Source: Pseudomonas sp. GM41(2012)
GTDB lineage: Bacteria > Pseudomonadota > Gammaproteobacteria > Pseudomonadales > Pseudomonadaceae
Direction of reading: 5' to 3'
NCBI RefSeq assembly: GCF_000282315.2
Contig: NZ_AKJN02000011.1
Coordinates: 186,001 to 250,000 of the forward strand
DNA length: 64,000 bases
Shown one piece after another: positions 43,248 to 52,459 of the stretch; position 1 is the stretch's first letter; each line of letters opens with the position of its first letter. The notes beneath the pieces were generated by a model that saw only the letters and a program-made list of their open reading frames with translations, was not told the origin of the DNA and did no database searches. The position numbers and the translations under genes were made by a program.

Positions 43248-43958
43248 GTGAACAGCCTTTTAATTGTGGACGACGACCTTGAGGTTCTCGATCTACTGAA
43301 AAAATTCTTTGTGCAGCACGGCTACAGCGTCGAAGTCGCCACCGACGGCGCATCGCTGTGGGCGGCCATCGAGCGACAACCGCCAGACCTGATCATTCTT
43401 GACGTGATGTTGCCCGGGGACAGCGGACTGATCCTGTGCCAGCAACTGCGGATTCGACACGCCATTCCGGTGATCATGCTCACCGCCATGGGCGAACTCA
43501 GCGACCGCGTGGTCGGCCTCGAACTGGGCGCCGACGATTACCTGACCAAACCCTTCGACGCCCGAGAGTTGCTGGCCAGGGTGCGCGCCGTGCTGCGTCG
43601 CGTGGACGAGCGCCGCCCGGTATTGCAGGAACGGCCACGGCCGCTGATCGACTTCGCCGACTGGCACCTGGACGTGACTCGTCGCGAACTGCGCTCGCCG
43701 GACAACGTGATGATTCCGCTGTCGGCCGGTGAGTTTGACTTGCTGCTGGTCTTCGTCGAACACCCGCAGCGCATCCTCACCCGCGAGCAATTGCTGGACC
43801 TGGCGCGTGGGCATTGCCATGAAGCGTTCGATCGCAGCATCGACGTTCAAGTCAGCCGCCTGCGACGCAAACTCGAGTCCGACACCAAACGGCCGGCGAT
43901 GATTCGCACCGTGCGCAATGGCGGTTACCTGTTCACGCCCAGCGTGACGCGGCGATGA
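43248..43958 (+). CDS. OmpR-family response regulator
   Basis: GTG start at 43248, 236 residues: receiver domain (SLLIVDDDLEVLDLL; Asp52 in ILDVMLPGD; YLTKPF) and winged helix (IPLSAGEFDLLLVFVEHP, DRSIDVQVSRLRRKLE). It overlaps the kinase gene by 4 bases. I cannot name the stimulus. Confidence 0.93.
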   Translation: MNSLLIVDDDLEVLDLLKKFFVQHGYSVEVATDGASLWAAIERQPPDLIILDVMLPGDSGLILCQQLRIRHAIPVIMLTAMGELSDRVVGLELGADDYLTKPFDARELLARVRAVLRRVDERRPVLQERPRPLIDFADWHLDVTRRELRSPDNVMIPLSAGEFDLLLVFVEHPQRILTREQLLDLARGHCHEAFDRSIDVQVSRLRRKLESDTKRPAMIRTVRNGGYLFTPSVTRR

Positions 43959-45313
43959 GCTGGTTGAAGCGGATTCGCGCCCGAGACTGGCCGCAAGATA
44001 CGGTTGCGCGCTGGATCGCGTTGACGATCATCCTGGCCATGCTCATTTCACTGGCGCTCAATGGGCTGTTTATCCAACTGGCCGGCGTGTGGGCGCGTCC
44101 GCCGCTGACCGAAACCGGCTTGCTGGAAAAAGCCGCTGCCATCACCCGTGTCGTCGAGGCCGCCCCGGCGCCCCTGCGCAACTCATTGGCGCAAGCCGCC
44201 AGCGAGAACGGCTTCACCGTCAGTTGGCACCCGGACCGACACGATCTCAATCTGCCGACCGTAGAAGATCCGAAGTCCGGCATCGGCTCGACCATTCTGC
44301 AGCCCATGCTCAAAACCCCTGACCGGCGCATCGAAGCCTATGAACCGGCCGACTGGACGGAGCACTCGGCGGACGCACATTACGCGCTGCTGATCGAGCT
44401 ATCGGATTCGACCTGGCTGATGTTCTCCGCGCCCTCGCGCAGTTGGGGGCTCGACGAAACGCCACGCTACCTGATCGTGATCCTGCTGGTGCTGATCTCC
44501 ACCGCACTGGTCGCGCTGATCGCCACCCGGCGCCTCGCCACACCGTTGCAGCACTTCGCCGAAGGCGCCCGGCGCTTCGGCGTGGACTTCCGCGCACCGC
44601 CGATCGAACCGCTTGGCCCTCACGAAATCCGCCAGGCGATTCTCGCGTTCAATGCCATGCAGGCCCAGCTGCAGCACTTCATCCGCGACCGCACGCAAAT
44701 GCTCGCCGCCATCTCCCACGACCTGCGCGCGCCCCTGACGCGGATGCGCTTGCGTGGGGAATTCATCGAAGACAGCGAGCAACAGCAGCGTTTGTTTCGT
44801 GACGTGGATGAAATGCAGGCGATGATCAACTCGGCGCTGGAGTTCTTTCGCGATGATGCGCGGCTTGAGCCGGCGACCCAGTTTGATCTGGCGGAACTGC
44901 TGCAAACGTTGCTGGATGATTATCGGGATCAGGGAGTCGAGATTGCTTTCAGTGGGCCGCTGCGGTGGGTGTATTTCGGGCGACCGTTGGGGCTTAAGCG
45001 GGTGATGACCAATCTGCTGGATAACGCGATCAAGTACGGGAGTGAGCCGGCGATTGAACTGATCCCGGGTGCTGGCGAGGTGCGGATCAACGTGCTGGAT
45101 CGTGGGCCGGGTATTCCGGATGCCAGTCTTGAACAAGTGTTCGTGCCGTTCTTTCGCATGGAAGGCTCGCGGAACAAAAGCACGGGGGGCGTTGGTTTGG
45201 GGTTGTCGGCGGCGCGGGCGATTGTGCTGGAACACGGAGGCGAGCTGACGCTGCGCAATCGATCGAAGGGCGGGTTGGAGGCATTGGTGGTGTTGCCGGT
45301 GCATCCAGGTTGA
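43955..45313 (+). CDS. EnvZ/RstB-like sensor histidine kinase
   Basis: This 452-residue protein has two membrane helices (ALTIILAMLISLALNGLFI near 25-45 and YLIVILLVLISTALVALIA near 172-190) and a periplasmic domain of about 120 residues. HAMP, the H-box AAISHDLRAPLTRMRLRG (His255), NLLDNAIKYG and DRGPGIPDASLEQVF follow. It is the partner of the preceding regulator. GC content drops in the last 300 bases relative to the rest, probably codon-choice noise. Confidence 0.93.
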   Translation: MSWLKRIRARDWPQDTVARWIALTIILAMLISLALNGLFIQLAGVWARPPLTETGLLEKAAAITRVVEAAPAPLRNSLAQAASENGFTVSWHPDRHDLNLPTVEDPKSGIGSTILQPMLKTPDRRIEAYEPADWTEHSADAHYALLIELSDSTWLMFSAPSRSWGLDETPRYLIVILLVLISTALVALIATRRLATPLQHFAEGARRFGVDFRAPPIEPLGPHEIRQAILAFNAMQAQLQHFIRDRTQMLAAISHDLRAPLTRMRLRGEFIEDSEQQQRLFRDVDEMQAMINSALEFFRDDARLEPATQFDLAELLQTLLDDYRDQGVEIAFSGPLRWVYFGRPLGLKRVMTNLLDNAIKYGSEPAIELIPGAGEVRINVLDRGPGIPDASLEQVFVPFFRMEGSRNKSTGGVGLGLSAARAIVLEHGGELTLRNRSKGGLEALVVLPVHPG

Positions 45314-45339
45314 GGATTTGACCGATTCTGATGAGTAGC

Positions 45340-45438
45340 CCCTGTGGGAGTGAGCCTGCTCGCGATGAGGGAGTGTCAGGCGCCATATCGGTCGACTGAC
45401 ACTCCCTCATCGCGAGCAGGCTCACTCCCACAGGGTTT
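45340..45438. repeat. REP doublet after the histidine kinase gene
   Basis: Inverted arms cctgtgggagtgagcctgct (45340) and agcaggctcactcccacagg (about 45416) enclose cgcgatgagggagtgtcag and its inverse: a nearly perfect 45-base dyad. Confidence 0.9.
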
Positions 45439-45465
45439 TTCGGTCAGGCTTAGGATCGTGCGGAC

Positions 45466-45687
45466 CTAAGCCTCCCAGCCCGCCCCACTGACCGCCGCTT
45501 GCGCCAGTGGATGCAAGTCTGCCCCTTGATGCTCCGTCTGCCAGGCCAGCAACTCCTTGCGCATGCCGGGCGTCCAGTACATCTGCAGGTGATTACGCAC
45601 GCCGAGCACGGCCTGTTGCTGGTCCGGTTCGTTGGCGAAGTACTGGGCGATCTGGTTGACCATTTTGATCAGGTTTTCAGTGCTCAT
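45466..45687 (-). CDS. fdsD: Formate dehydrogenase delta subunit
   Basis: This 73-residue protein has NLIKMVNQIAQYFANEPDQ and the C-terminal HPLAQAAVSGAGWEA, the FdsD pattern. In soluble NAD-dependent formate dehydrogenases FdsD supports complex assembly/maturation. It overlaps the fdsA stop by 4 bases and closes the fdsGBAD operon. Confidence 0.92.
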   Translation of the reverse strand: MSTENLIKMVNQIAQYFANEPDQQQAVLGVRNHLQMYWTPGMRKELLAWQTEHQGADLHPLAQAAVSGAGWEA

Positions 45688-48566
45688 CGGCGTACCTCGG
45701 CTTTAGTGCCACGCGCCTGACGGCGTTCGTTGAGCAGACGGTGCTGGTTGTCGCTGAACTCCTGATAGCGTTTTTGCCACTCGGAAGGGTGGTAGACGCG
45801 GCTGACTTCCACGGCGGTGACCTTGTACTCCGGACAGTTGGTGGCCCAGTCGGAGTTGTCGGTGGTGATCACGTTGGCGCCCGATTCAGGGAAGTGGAAC
45901 GTGGTGTACACCACGCCCGGGGCGACCCGTTCGGTGACCCGCGCACGCAGTACGGTCTGGCCGGCGCGGCTGCCGATACCGACCCAGTCACCTTCGTTGA
46001 TGCCACGGCTCTCGGCGTCGGTCGGGTGGATTTCCAGACGGTCTTCGTCATGCCAGGCGACGTTATCGGTACGCCGTGTCTGAGCGCCGACGTTGTACTG
46101 GCTGAGGATGCGCCCGGTGGTCAGCAGCAGCGGATAGCGATTGTTGACCTTCTCCTCGGTGGGCACGTAGCCGGTGAGCATGAAGCGCCCCTTGCCGCGC
46201 ACGAATTCCTCGATGTGCATGGTCGGCGTGCCGTCCGGTGCCGCGGCGTTGCACGGCCATTGCAGGCTGCCGTGGCGATCCAGTTCGGCGTAGCTGACGT
46301 TGGTGAAGGTCGGCGTCAGGCTGGCGATTTCATCCATGATTTCTGACGGGTGCGCGTAGTTCATCGGGTAGCCCAGCGCGTTGGCCAGGGCCACCGTGCC
46401 TTCCCAGTCGGCCTTGCCGCCCAGAGGCTCCATGACTTTGCGCACTCGGGAAATGCGCCGCTCGGCGTTGGTGAAGGTGCCGTCTTTTTCCAGGAACGAG
46501 CTGCCCGGCAGGAACACGTGGGCGAACTTGGCGGTTTCGTTGAGGAAAATGTCCTGCACCACGATGCATTCCATGGCGGACAGGGCTGCGGTGACGTGTT
46601 GGGTATTCGGGTCGCTCTGGGCGATGTCTTCACCTTGGCAATACAAGCCCTTGAAGCTACCGCTCAACGCTGCCTCGAACATGTTGGGAATGCGCAGGCC
46701 CGGGTCGGGTTGCAGGGTGACATTCCAGGCCTGTTCGAATTGTGCGCGAACGACCTCGTTGGAGATGTGCCGGTAGCCGGGCAACTCGTGGGGGAAGGAG
46801 CCCATGTCGCAGGAGCCCTGAACGTTGTTCTGCCCCCGCAGCGGGTTCACGCCCACGCCTTCGCGGCCGATGTTGCCGGTGGCCATGGCCAGGTTGGCGA
46901 TGCCCATGACGGCGGTGCTGCCCTGGCTGTGCTCGGTGACGCCCAGGCCGTAGTAGATCGCTGCGTTGCCGCCGGTGGCATATAGACGAGCGGCGGCACG
47001 GATGTCGGCAGGTTCTACGCCGCAGATGGGACCGAGGGCTTCCGGCGAGTTGTCCGCGCGGCTGACGAATTCGCGCCAGTGGGCGAATTCGTTGTCCTCG
47101 CAACGGGCGTCGATAAAGGCTTGGTTCAACAGGCCTTCGGTGACGATGACGTGGGCCAGAGCGTTGAGCATGGCGACGTTGGTGCCCGGACGCAGGGCCA
47201 GGTGCAGTTCGGCGCGGGCATGCACCGTGTCCACCAGATCAATGCGTCGTGGGTCGATGACGATCAGTCGCGCGCCTTCACGCAGGCGGCGTTTGAGCTG
47301 GGAGGCGAACACCGGGTGAGCGTCGCTGGGGTTGGCGCCCATCACCAGGATCACGTCGGCCTGCATCACCGAATCAAAACTCTGGGTGCCGGCGGACTCG
47401 CCCAGGGTTTGCTTCAGGCCATAGCCGGTCGGCGAGTGGCAGACCCGCGCACAGGTGTCGACGTTGTTGTTGCCGAAGGCGGCGCGCACCAGTTTCTGCA
47501 CCAGGTAGGTTTCTTCGTTGGTGCAACGGCTGGAAGTGATGCCACCAATGGAATCGCGGCCGTATTTTTGCTGCAGTCGGCGGAATTCGCTGGCGGCGTA
47601 GGTTACCGCTTCATCCCAGCTGACTTCCTGCCAAGGGTCGTTGATGTTTTTGCGGATCATCGGTTTGGTGATGCGATCCGGGTGGGTGGCGTAGCCCCAG
47701 GCAAAGCGTCCTTTGACGCAGGAGTGACCATGGTTGGCTTGGCCATTCTTGTCTGGAACCATGCGCACCAACTGGTCGCCTTTCATCTCGGCGCGGAACG
47801 AGCAGCCCACGCCGCAATAGGCACAGGTGGTGATCACGCTGCGTTCGGGCTGGCCCAGTTCGACCACGCTTTTTTCCATCAGCGTCGCAGTCGGGCAGGC
47901 TTGCACACAGGCGCCGCAAGACACGCATTCCGAGTCGAGGAAGTTCTCGCCACCGGCGGCCTCGACCCGGGATTCGAAACCGCGCCCGGTAATGGTCAGG
48001 GCAAAGGTGCCCTGGGTTTCTTCGCAGGCACGCACGCAACGGTTGCAGACAATGCACTTGCTCGGGTCGTAGTCGAAGTAGGGGTTGGAAGTGTCCTTCA
48101 CGTCGGCGAGATGGTTGTCGCCTTCATAGCCGTAACGCACTTCTCGCAGGCCAACCTGGCCGGCGACGGTTTGCAGCTCGCAGTTGCCGTTGGCCGAGCA
48201 GGTCAGGCAATCCAGCGGGTGATCGGAGATGTACAGCTCCATGACGTTGCGGCGCAGGGTCGCGAGCTTCGGCGTCTGCGTGTGTACGCTCATGCCTTCA
48301 GTGACCGGCGTGGTGCAGGACGCCGGGTAGCCGCGCATGCCGTCGATCTCCACCAGGCACATGCGGCAAGAGCCGAAGGCTTCCAGGCTGTCGGTGGCAC
48401 ACAGTTTCGGAATGGTGGTGCCCAGCAGCGCCGCGGCGCGCATCACCGAGGTGCCTTCAGGCACGCTGATGCTGCGGCCGTCGATGTTCAGGGTCACCTG
48501 TACGTCGCTGTCGCGGGCCGGGGTGCCCAGATCGATATCGGTGTTCGGGTCGAAGAGAGTGATCAT
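45684..48566 (-). CDS. fdsA: NAD-dependent formate dehydrogenase alpha subunit
   Basis: This 960-residue molybdopterin-guanine-dinucleotide oxidoreductase oxidises formate to CO2. ATG 48566 is chosen over the longer ORF; it leads into a NuoG-like 2Fe-2S region (CATDSLEAFGSCRMCLVE), ferredoxin-type clusters (CNRCVRACEETQG; CVSCGACVQACP) and the Mo domain (CAYCGVGCSF). The Mo ligand is a Cys rather than selenocysteine, in ARVCHSPTGYG (Cys376). It needs the moaCDE-derived cofactor. It is translationally coupled to fdsB and fdsD. Confidence 0.95.
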   Translation of the reverse strand: MITLFDPNTDIDLGTPARDSDVQVTLNIDGRSISVPEGTSVMRAAALLGTTIPKLCATDSLEAFGSCRMCLVEIDGMRGYPASCTTPVTEGMSVHTQTPKLATLRRNVMELYISDHPLDCLTCSANGNCELQTVAGQVGLREVRYGYEGDNHLADVKDTSNPYFDYDPSKCIVCNRCVRACEETQGTFALTITGRGFESRVEAAGGENFLDSECVSCGACVQACPTATLMEKSVVELGQPERSVITTCAYCGVGCSFRAEMKGDQLVRMVPDKNGQANHGHSCVKGRFAWGYATHPDRITKPMIRKNINDPWQEVSWDEAVTYAASEFRRLQQKYGRDSIGGITSSRCTNEETYLVQKLVRAAFGNNNVDTCARVCHSPTGYGLKQTLGESAGTQSFDSVMQADVILVMGANPSDAHPVFASQLKRRLREGARLIVIDPRRIDLVDTVHARAELHLALRPGTNVAMLNALAHVIVTEGLLNQAFIDARCEDNEFAHWREFVSRADNSPEALGPICGVEPADIRAAARLYATGGNAAIYYGLGVTEHSQGSTAVMGIANLAMATGNIGREGVGVNPLRGQNNVQGSCDMGSFPHELPGYRHISNEVVRAQFEQAWNVTLQPDPGLRIPNMFEAALSGSFKGLYCQGEDIAQSDPNTQHVTAALSAMECIVVQDIFLNETAKFAHVFLPGSSFLEKDGTFTNAERRISRVRKVMEPLGGKADWEGTVALANALGYPMNYAHPSEIMDEIASLTPTFTNVSYAELDRHGSLQWPCNAAAPDGTPTMHIEEFVRGKGRFMLTGYVPTEEKVNNRYPLLLTTGRILSQYNVGAQTRRTDNVAWHDEDRLEIHPTDAESRGINEGDWVGIGSRAGQTVLRARVTERVAPGVVYTTFHFPESGANVITTDNSDWATNCPEYKVTAVEVSRVYHPSEWQKRYQEFSDNQHRLLNERRQARGTKAEVRR

Positions 48567-50125
48567 TGGTCGGCCTCCGAAGATTGCAGACCGAAGTCGG
48601 CGGGGAAGTACTTGAGGGCGCTGGCCACCGGAAACGGGGCCATGCCGCCCAACGCACACAGCGAACCGTATTGCATCGTGTCGCATAGGTCCTTGAGGAT
48701 GATCACCTGCTCTTCGCGACCGCTCTGGTCTGGCGCGGCGAGCAGGCGGTCGATCACCTCCACGCCCCGGGTCGAGCCGATGCGGCACGGCGTGCATTTT
48801 CCGCAGGATTCCTCGGCGCAAAACTGCATGGCGAAACGCGCCATTTGGGCCATGTCCACCGTGTCATCCGCCACCACCACACCACCGTGGCCGAGCATCG
48901 CGCCAATGGCGGAGAACGCTTCGTAATCCAGCGGCGTATCGAATTGCGACGGCGGCACCCACGTGCCGAGCGGGCCGCCAACCTGCGCGGCCTTCAGCGG
49001 CCGGCCACTGGCGGTCCCGCCGCCGTAGTCTTCCACTAGTTCCCGCAGCGTCAGGCCAAAGGCCCGTTCCACCAGACCTCCGTGACGAATATTGCCTGCC
49101 AGCTGGAAGGGCATCGTGCCGAGGGAACGGCCCATGCCGTAATCGCGATAGAACTGCGCGCCCTTGGCCAGAATCAGCGGCACCGAGGCCAGGGTCAGCA
49201 CGTTGTGCACCAGTGTCGGCAGGCCGAACAGGCCCTTCAAAGCCGGGATCGGCGGCTTGGCGCGGACGATCCCGCGCTTACCTTCGAGCGAGTCCAGCAG
49301 CGCGGTTTCTTCACCGCAGATGTACGCGCCGGCCCCGACGCGCACTTCCATATCGAAGGCCTGGCCGCTGCCGCCGACATTGGCGCCGAGGTAACCGGCG
49401 GACCGGGCGATGTCCAGCGCTGCACGCAATGTGGCCACGGCGTCTGGATATTCCGAGCGCACATAGATGTAGCCGTAAGTGGCGCCGACCGTGATGCCGG
49501 CAATGGCCATGCCTTCGATCAGCAGGAAGGGGTCGCCTTCCATCAACATGCGATCGGCGAAGGTGCCGGAGTCGCCTTCGTCGGCGTTGCACACAATGTA
49601 CTTCTGCGCCGCCTGGGTGGCGCGCACAGTGCGCCATTTGATCCCGGCCGGGAAGGCCGCGCCGCCGCGGCCACGCAGGCCTGAATCGAACACTTCCGTC
49701 GCGGTCTGCTCGCCGCCCACTGCGATGGCGCGGGTCAAGCCCTCGAAGCCACCGTGGGCCCGGTAATCATCCAGGGACAACGGCCGGGTAATGCCGGCGC
49801 GGGCGAATAGCAGGCGTTGTTGAGTCTTCAGATAAGGCAGTTCTTCCACCAGGCCCAAAGCCAGTGGATGCGCGGACGGCTCGCCTTGCAGCGCATCGAG
49901 CACGGACGGCACGTCGGCAGCGGTCATCGGGCCAAAGCCGATACGGCCTTGCGGTGTGTCCACTTCCAGCAGTGGTTCCAGCCAGTACAGGCCACGCGAG
50001 CTAGTGCGTTGCACCTCCAGGGGCACAACGCGTCCCCGGGCATGGGTGATAAGGGCTACCACAACCTCTTCGGCACCCACGGCACGGGCTAGCGAATCAC
50101 TGGATAGATAGAAAGCCGGCATCAT
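48563..50125 (-). CDS. fdsB: NAD-dependent formate dehydrogenase beta subunit
   Basis: ATG 50125 overlaps the fdsG stop by 4 bases, giving 520 residues. It is NuoF-like: an N-terminal thioredoxin-like part without clear Fe-S cysteines, FMN/NAD-binding GLRGRGGAAFPAGIKWRTV and YICGEETALLDSLEGKRG, and the 4Fe-4S motif ESCGKCTPCRIG. It passes electrons from FdsA to NAD+. Confidence 0.95.
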   Translation of the reverse strand: MMPAFYLSSDSLARAVGAEEVVVALITHARGRVVPLEVQRTSSRGLYWLEPLLEVDTPQGRIGFGPMTAADVPSVLDALQGEPSAHPLALGLVEELPYLKTQQRLLFARAGITRPLSLDDYRAHGGFEGLTRAIAVGGEQTATEVFDSGLRGRGGAAFPAGIKWRTVRATQAAQKYIVCNADEGDSGTFADRMLMEGDPFLLIEGMAIAGITVGATYGYIYVRSEYPDAVATLRAALDIARSAGYLGANVGGSGQAFDMEVRVGAGAYICGEETALLDSLEGKRGIVRAKPPIPALKGLFGLPTLVHNVLTLASVPLILAKGAQFYRDYGMGRSLGTMPFQLAGNIRHGGLVERAFGLTLRELVEDYGGGTASGRPLKAAQVGGPLGTWVPPSQFDTPLDYEAFSAIGAMLGHGGVVVADDTVDMAQMARFAMQFCAEESCGKCTPCRIGSTRGVEVIDRLLAAPDQSGREEQVIILKDLCDTMQYGSLCALGGMAPFPVASALKYFPADFGLQSSEADQ

Positions 50126-50598
50126 GCGTCCTCCCGGCAAGCGTCGAGCAAGGCATCCAGACGCTCAGCGCTGAGCCGCGCATGCACCCGGCCATCCAGT
50201 TCCAGAGCGGGCGAGCAGGCGCAAGCGCCGAGGCAATACACCGGGCGCAAACTGATGCTGCCGTCGGCACTGCTGCCGTGATCGTCCAGTTGCAGGCGTT
50301 CGCGCAACTGCGCAGCAAGCTGCTCGGCGCCGCGACTCTTGCACGACTCGGCGCGACACAGCCGCAGGATATGCCGGGCCGGCGGCGCGGTACGGAAGTC
50401 ATGGTAAAAGCTGATCACCCCGCGAACCTCGGCCTGACTCAGGTTCAGCGCGTGGGCAATCTCGGGGATGGCGGCATCGGGGATGTAACCGATGCCCTCC
50501 TGAATCTCATGAAGAATCGGCAACAGTGCGCCCGCAGAGCCCTTGTGGCGCTCCAGCACGCTGTTGACCATAGGCAATTGCAACATCTCATCAGGCAT
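50122..50598 (-). CDS. fdsG: NAD-dependent formate dehydrogenase gamma subunit
   Basis: This 158-residue NuoE-like protein holds a 2Fe-2S cluster through LCRAESCKS (C-x4-C) and YCLGACACSP (C-x3-C). It is the first gene of fdsGBAD. No fdsC/fdhD sulfurtransferase gene is in the operon. Confidence 0.94.
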   Translation of the reverse strand: MPDEMLQLPMVNSVLERHKGSAGALLPILHEIQEGIGYIPDAAIPEIAHALNLSQAEVRGVISFYHDFRTAPPARHILRLCRAESCKSRGAEQLAAQLRERLQLDDHGSSADGSISLRPVYCLGACACSPALELDGRVHARLSAERLDALLDACREDA

Positions 50599-51106
50599 TC
50601 AGCATTCCTCACGGTCACGGACAAACCAGAGGGTTGTCGGTCGTCCGAAAGTGTCGGCTGCGGCACTCACACCACGTCACGGAATCGTGGCAATTTCAGG
50701 CCGTCGGCCAGGGCACCCTGAGCGGGCATCTTGTTGTGCCCGGCACGGTCTTCGCCGCACCTTTTATAGGGCATTGAGGCAGCTTGCCACGCTGCTTTTG
50801 ATTCGACTGCACCAAAGCGACGTGTTCAGTTCTGCCTACGACTATCCATTAAGTCTAGATGAGTGTGCGGCCAGAGGCGGCGTCCCGGAATAGTCGGGGA
50901 GTATGGGCAGCGCTGTCGCGAATCATGCTTGAACCACCCCCAACCCGCTGCTGATGCACCGCGCCGTTTGGATGACGTGGAAATAAAAGAGGTGATCAAG
51001 TCGGGAGGGGGAGTGGCTCAGTTGGCCATCAGTTTCCAGCGCTTGTGCCAAGCTGATGGGGTGTTAATACGCCATCAGCTCAGGCAAACCTCAGGAAGCC
51101 CATGAC
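50599..51106. other. Gene-free stretch between fdsG and the ion channel gene
   Basis: About 500 bases. It must hold the divergent promoters of fdsG (minus) and the channel gene (plus). ORFs here have no family features, and I see no terminator, REP or known operator. Confidence 0.35.
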
Positions 51107-51466
51107 ATGAAGCCCACTCATGCATCGCACGTCCGTCGAGAATTCTTCAAAGCAATCGGGTTCTACCTGCGCGTTGTCTGGCCGATCTTTTCCGTACTGT
51201 TTTTTCTGATCGTGCTGTTCGGCCTCATCATCAGCTACCTGGAGGGCTGGGATCTTCTTGACGGCATCTATTTCGGCTTCGTGACCGGTTTGACCATCGG
51301 CTATGGAGAGCTCGTGCCGAAACTTGGCGTCTCGCGGATTTTGGCGATTTTGCTGGGGTTCAACGGAGTGTTGATGACGGCGATATTTGCGGCGATCAGC
51401 GTTCGGGCGATTGAGGTTGCAGTGCGGGCGGCGGGGCAGGAAGAGTCGGGTAAGCCGACGGCGTGA
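51107..51466 (+). CDS. Small two-helix potassium channel-like protein
   Basis: This 119-residue protein has two membrane helices (VVWPIFSVLFFLIVLFGLII; RILAILLGFNGVLMTAIFAA) separated by a pore loop with the selectivity-filter-like TIGYGE near residue 64. This is the KcsA-like ion_trans_2 pattern. It should form tetramers conducting K+ or a related cation. No ligand-binding domain, so any gating is unknown. Confidence 0.86.
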   Translation: MKPTHASHVRREFFKAIGFYLRVVWPIFSVLFFLIVLFGLIISYLEGWDLLDGIYFGFVTGLTIGYGELVPKLGVSRILAILLGFNGVLMTAIFAAISVRAIEVAVRAAGQEESGKPTA

Positions 51467-51472
51467 AGTTAT

Positions 51473-51610
51473 GCTTGGTTGCTACTGGAAGGGGAGCAAC
51501 TCATCGACTCCTGCAAATCCATGCGCGACGGCGTGGTGTTTACCAACAAACGCATCATCGCGGTCACGTGCGGGGCATCACCAGCAGGTTGAAAGCCCCG
51601 AAAGAACTCG
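51473..51610 (+). pseudogene. Decayed PH-domain protein fragment
   Basis: The plus strand from 51494 reads EQLIDSCKSMRDGVVFTNKRIIAV, typical of bacterial PH-domain proteins (bPH), in segments under 20: EQLIDSCKSMRDGVVFTNKR then IIAV. It then loses frame by one base near 51564; the next frame continues VRGITSR where intact relatives have VQGITGK. No start or remainder is present, so it is a frameshifted, truncated remnant. Confidence 0.6.
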
Positions 51611-51641
51611 GGGCTAACAATGCCAGTCAATTCACCGCAAA

Positions 51642-51674
51642 CCCTGTAGGAGCAAAGCTTGCTCGCGAAAGCGC
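51642..51674. repeat. Solitary REP half
   Basis: ccctgtaggagcaaagcttg followed by ctcgcgaaag matches one arm of the doublets elsewhere in the window, without an inverted partner nearby. Confidence 0.65.
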
Positions 51675-51785
51675 CAGACCAGCCAACATCAATGCTGAAA
51701 GCCCTGGCATCACCCTAAGCAGTCCGTTCCCCCAGACTTCAGACCTCGCCGACCGACATCAGAACCATCCCGCCATTTTCAGCCA

Positions 51786-52097
51786 CTACCCCTCAGACTT
51801 CGCCCCCGCCCGCTTAGACGCCAGCTCATTATCCCGATCCCGATTCAGCACCTTCACCGCATCATCAACCACCGCCTTGCTCATCGCCGTCAAATAATGC
51901 GCGGCCCAGGCGTGGCGGTCGGTATCTGTGGCGTAGGCAGCATCTTCGGTGAGCTTCTTGGCGAGGAATAGGAAATCAGAAGCCATGGCCAACGCATCGC
52001 CGAGGGGGACGTTGCAGGAGACGTGGAATAAAGGTTGATCCCCGCAGTAGATCGCGGGTGTAAGGCCGATGGTTTTGAGTTCTGATTGTTCGGTCAT
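51786..52097 (-). CDS. DUF3077-type hypothetical protein
   Basis: This 103-residue protein contains PLFHVSCNVPLGDALAMAS, FLFLAKKLTEDAAYATD and AAHYLTAMSKAVVDDAVKVL, which I associate with the DUF3077 group found repeatedly in Pseudomonas. Soluble, helical, function unknown. Its upstream side faces the structured leader at 52.2-52.5 kb. Confidence 0.75.
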   Translation of the reverse strand: MTEQSELKTIGLTPAIYCGDQPLFHVSCNVPLGDALAMASDFLFLAKKLTEDAAYATDTDRHAWAAHYLTAMSKAVVDDAVKVLNRDRDNELASKRAGAKSEG

Positions 52098-52230
52098 TGG
52101 CCACCTCCGATGATGGAGAGGCAGTGGGCGAGGGTGGACGGAGGGGCGTTACGCAACCGGGAATCGCGTTGAGGGAAAAGCCAAATTTTGTAGGTATCCA
52201 TACAGCGCATTGTGAAGCTCCTTAATTTTT

Positions 52231-52459
52231 AAGAGCTGCCACAATTCGTTACCAAGCGAATGGGTGGCAGCTGTGCGCAGGTTGGTAAACCGGGAAATCA
52301 AGGAAACCGGCACGTCCGAAGACGTCCCACGCACAGCCGCCATAGCGCAGATTGCAGGCGAAAAAAAAGCGCCTGCGAACGCATGGCACTGTTGCGCAGT
52401 GATTTACCTCGGGTTACCAAGCCCGGTCGCTGAATTGGCAGCGACGGTGGGAGGGTATC
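52231..52459 (+). promoter_or_regulatory. Highly structured leader upstream of a small ORF
   Basis: Six stems can be drawn within 230 bases. AGCTGCCAC (52234-52242) pairs with GTGGCAGCT (52264-52272). That same strand can instead pair with the downstream CGCACAGC-CGCCA (52330-52342) using TGGC-GCTGTGCG, a competing fold. Inside the second fold lie ccgg...ccgg and acgtc-cgaa-gacgt hairpins. Then follow GCAGGCG-A8-CGCCTGC (52354-52376), cggg-ttaccaa-cccg, and GTCGCTG-AATTGG-CAGCGAC (about 52427-52446) just before GGAGGG. The pattern suggests a cis-acting RNA. Confidence 0.55.

Noticed and set aside
52149..52343. Minus-strand ORF over the structured leader
   Set aside because: Its sequence is dominated by the palindromes, so the open frame is probably incidental; no Shine-Dalgarno seen.
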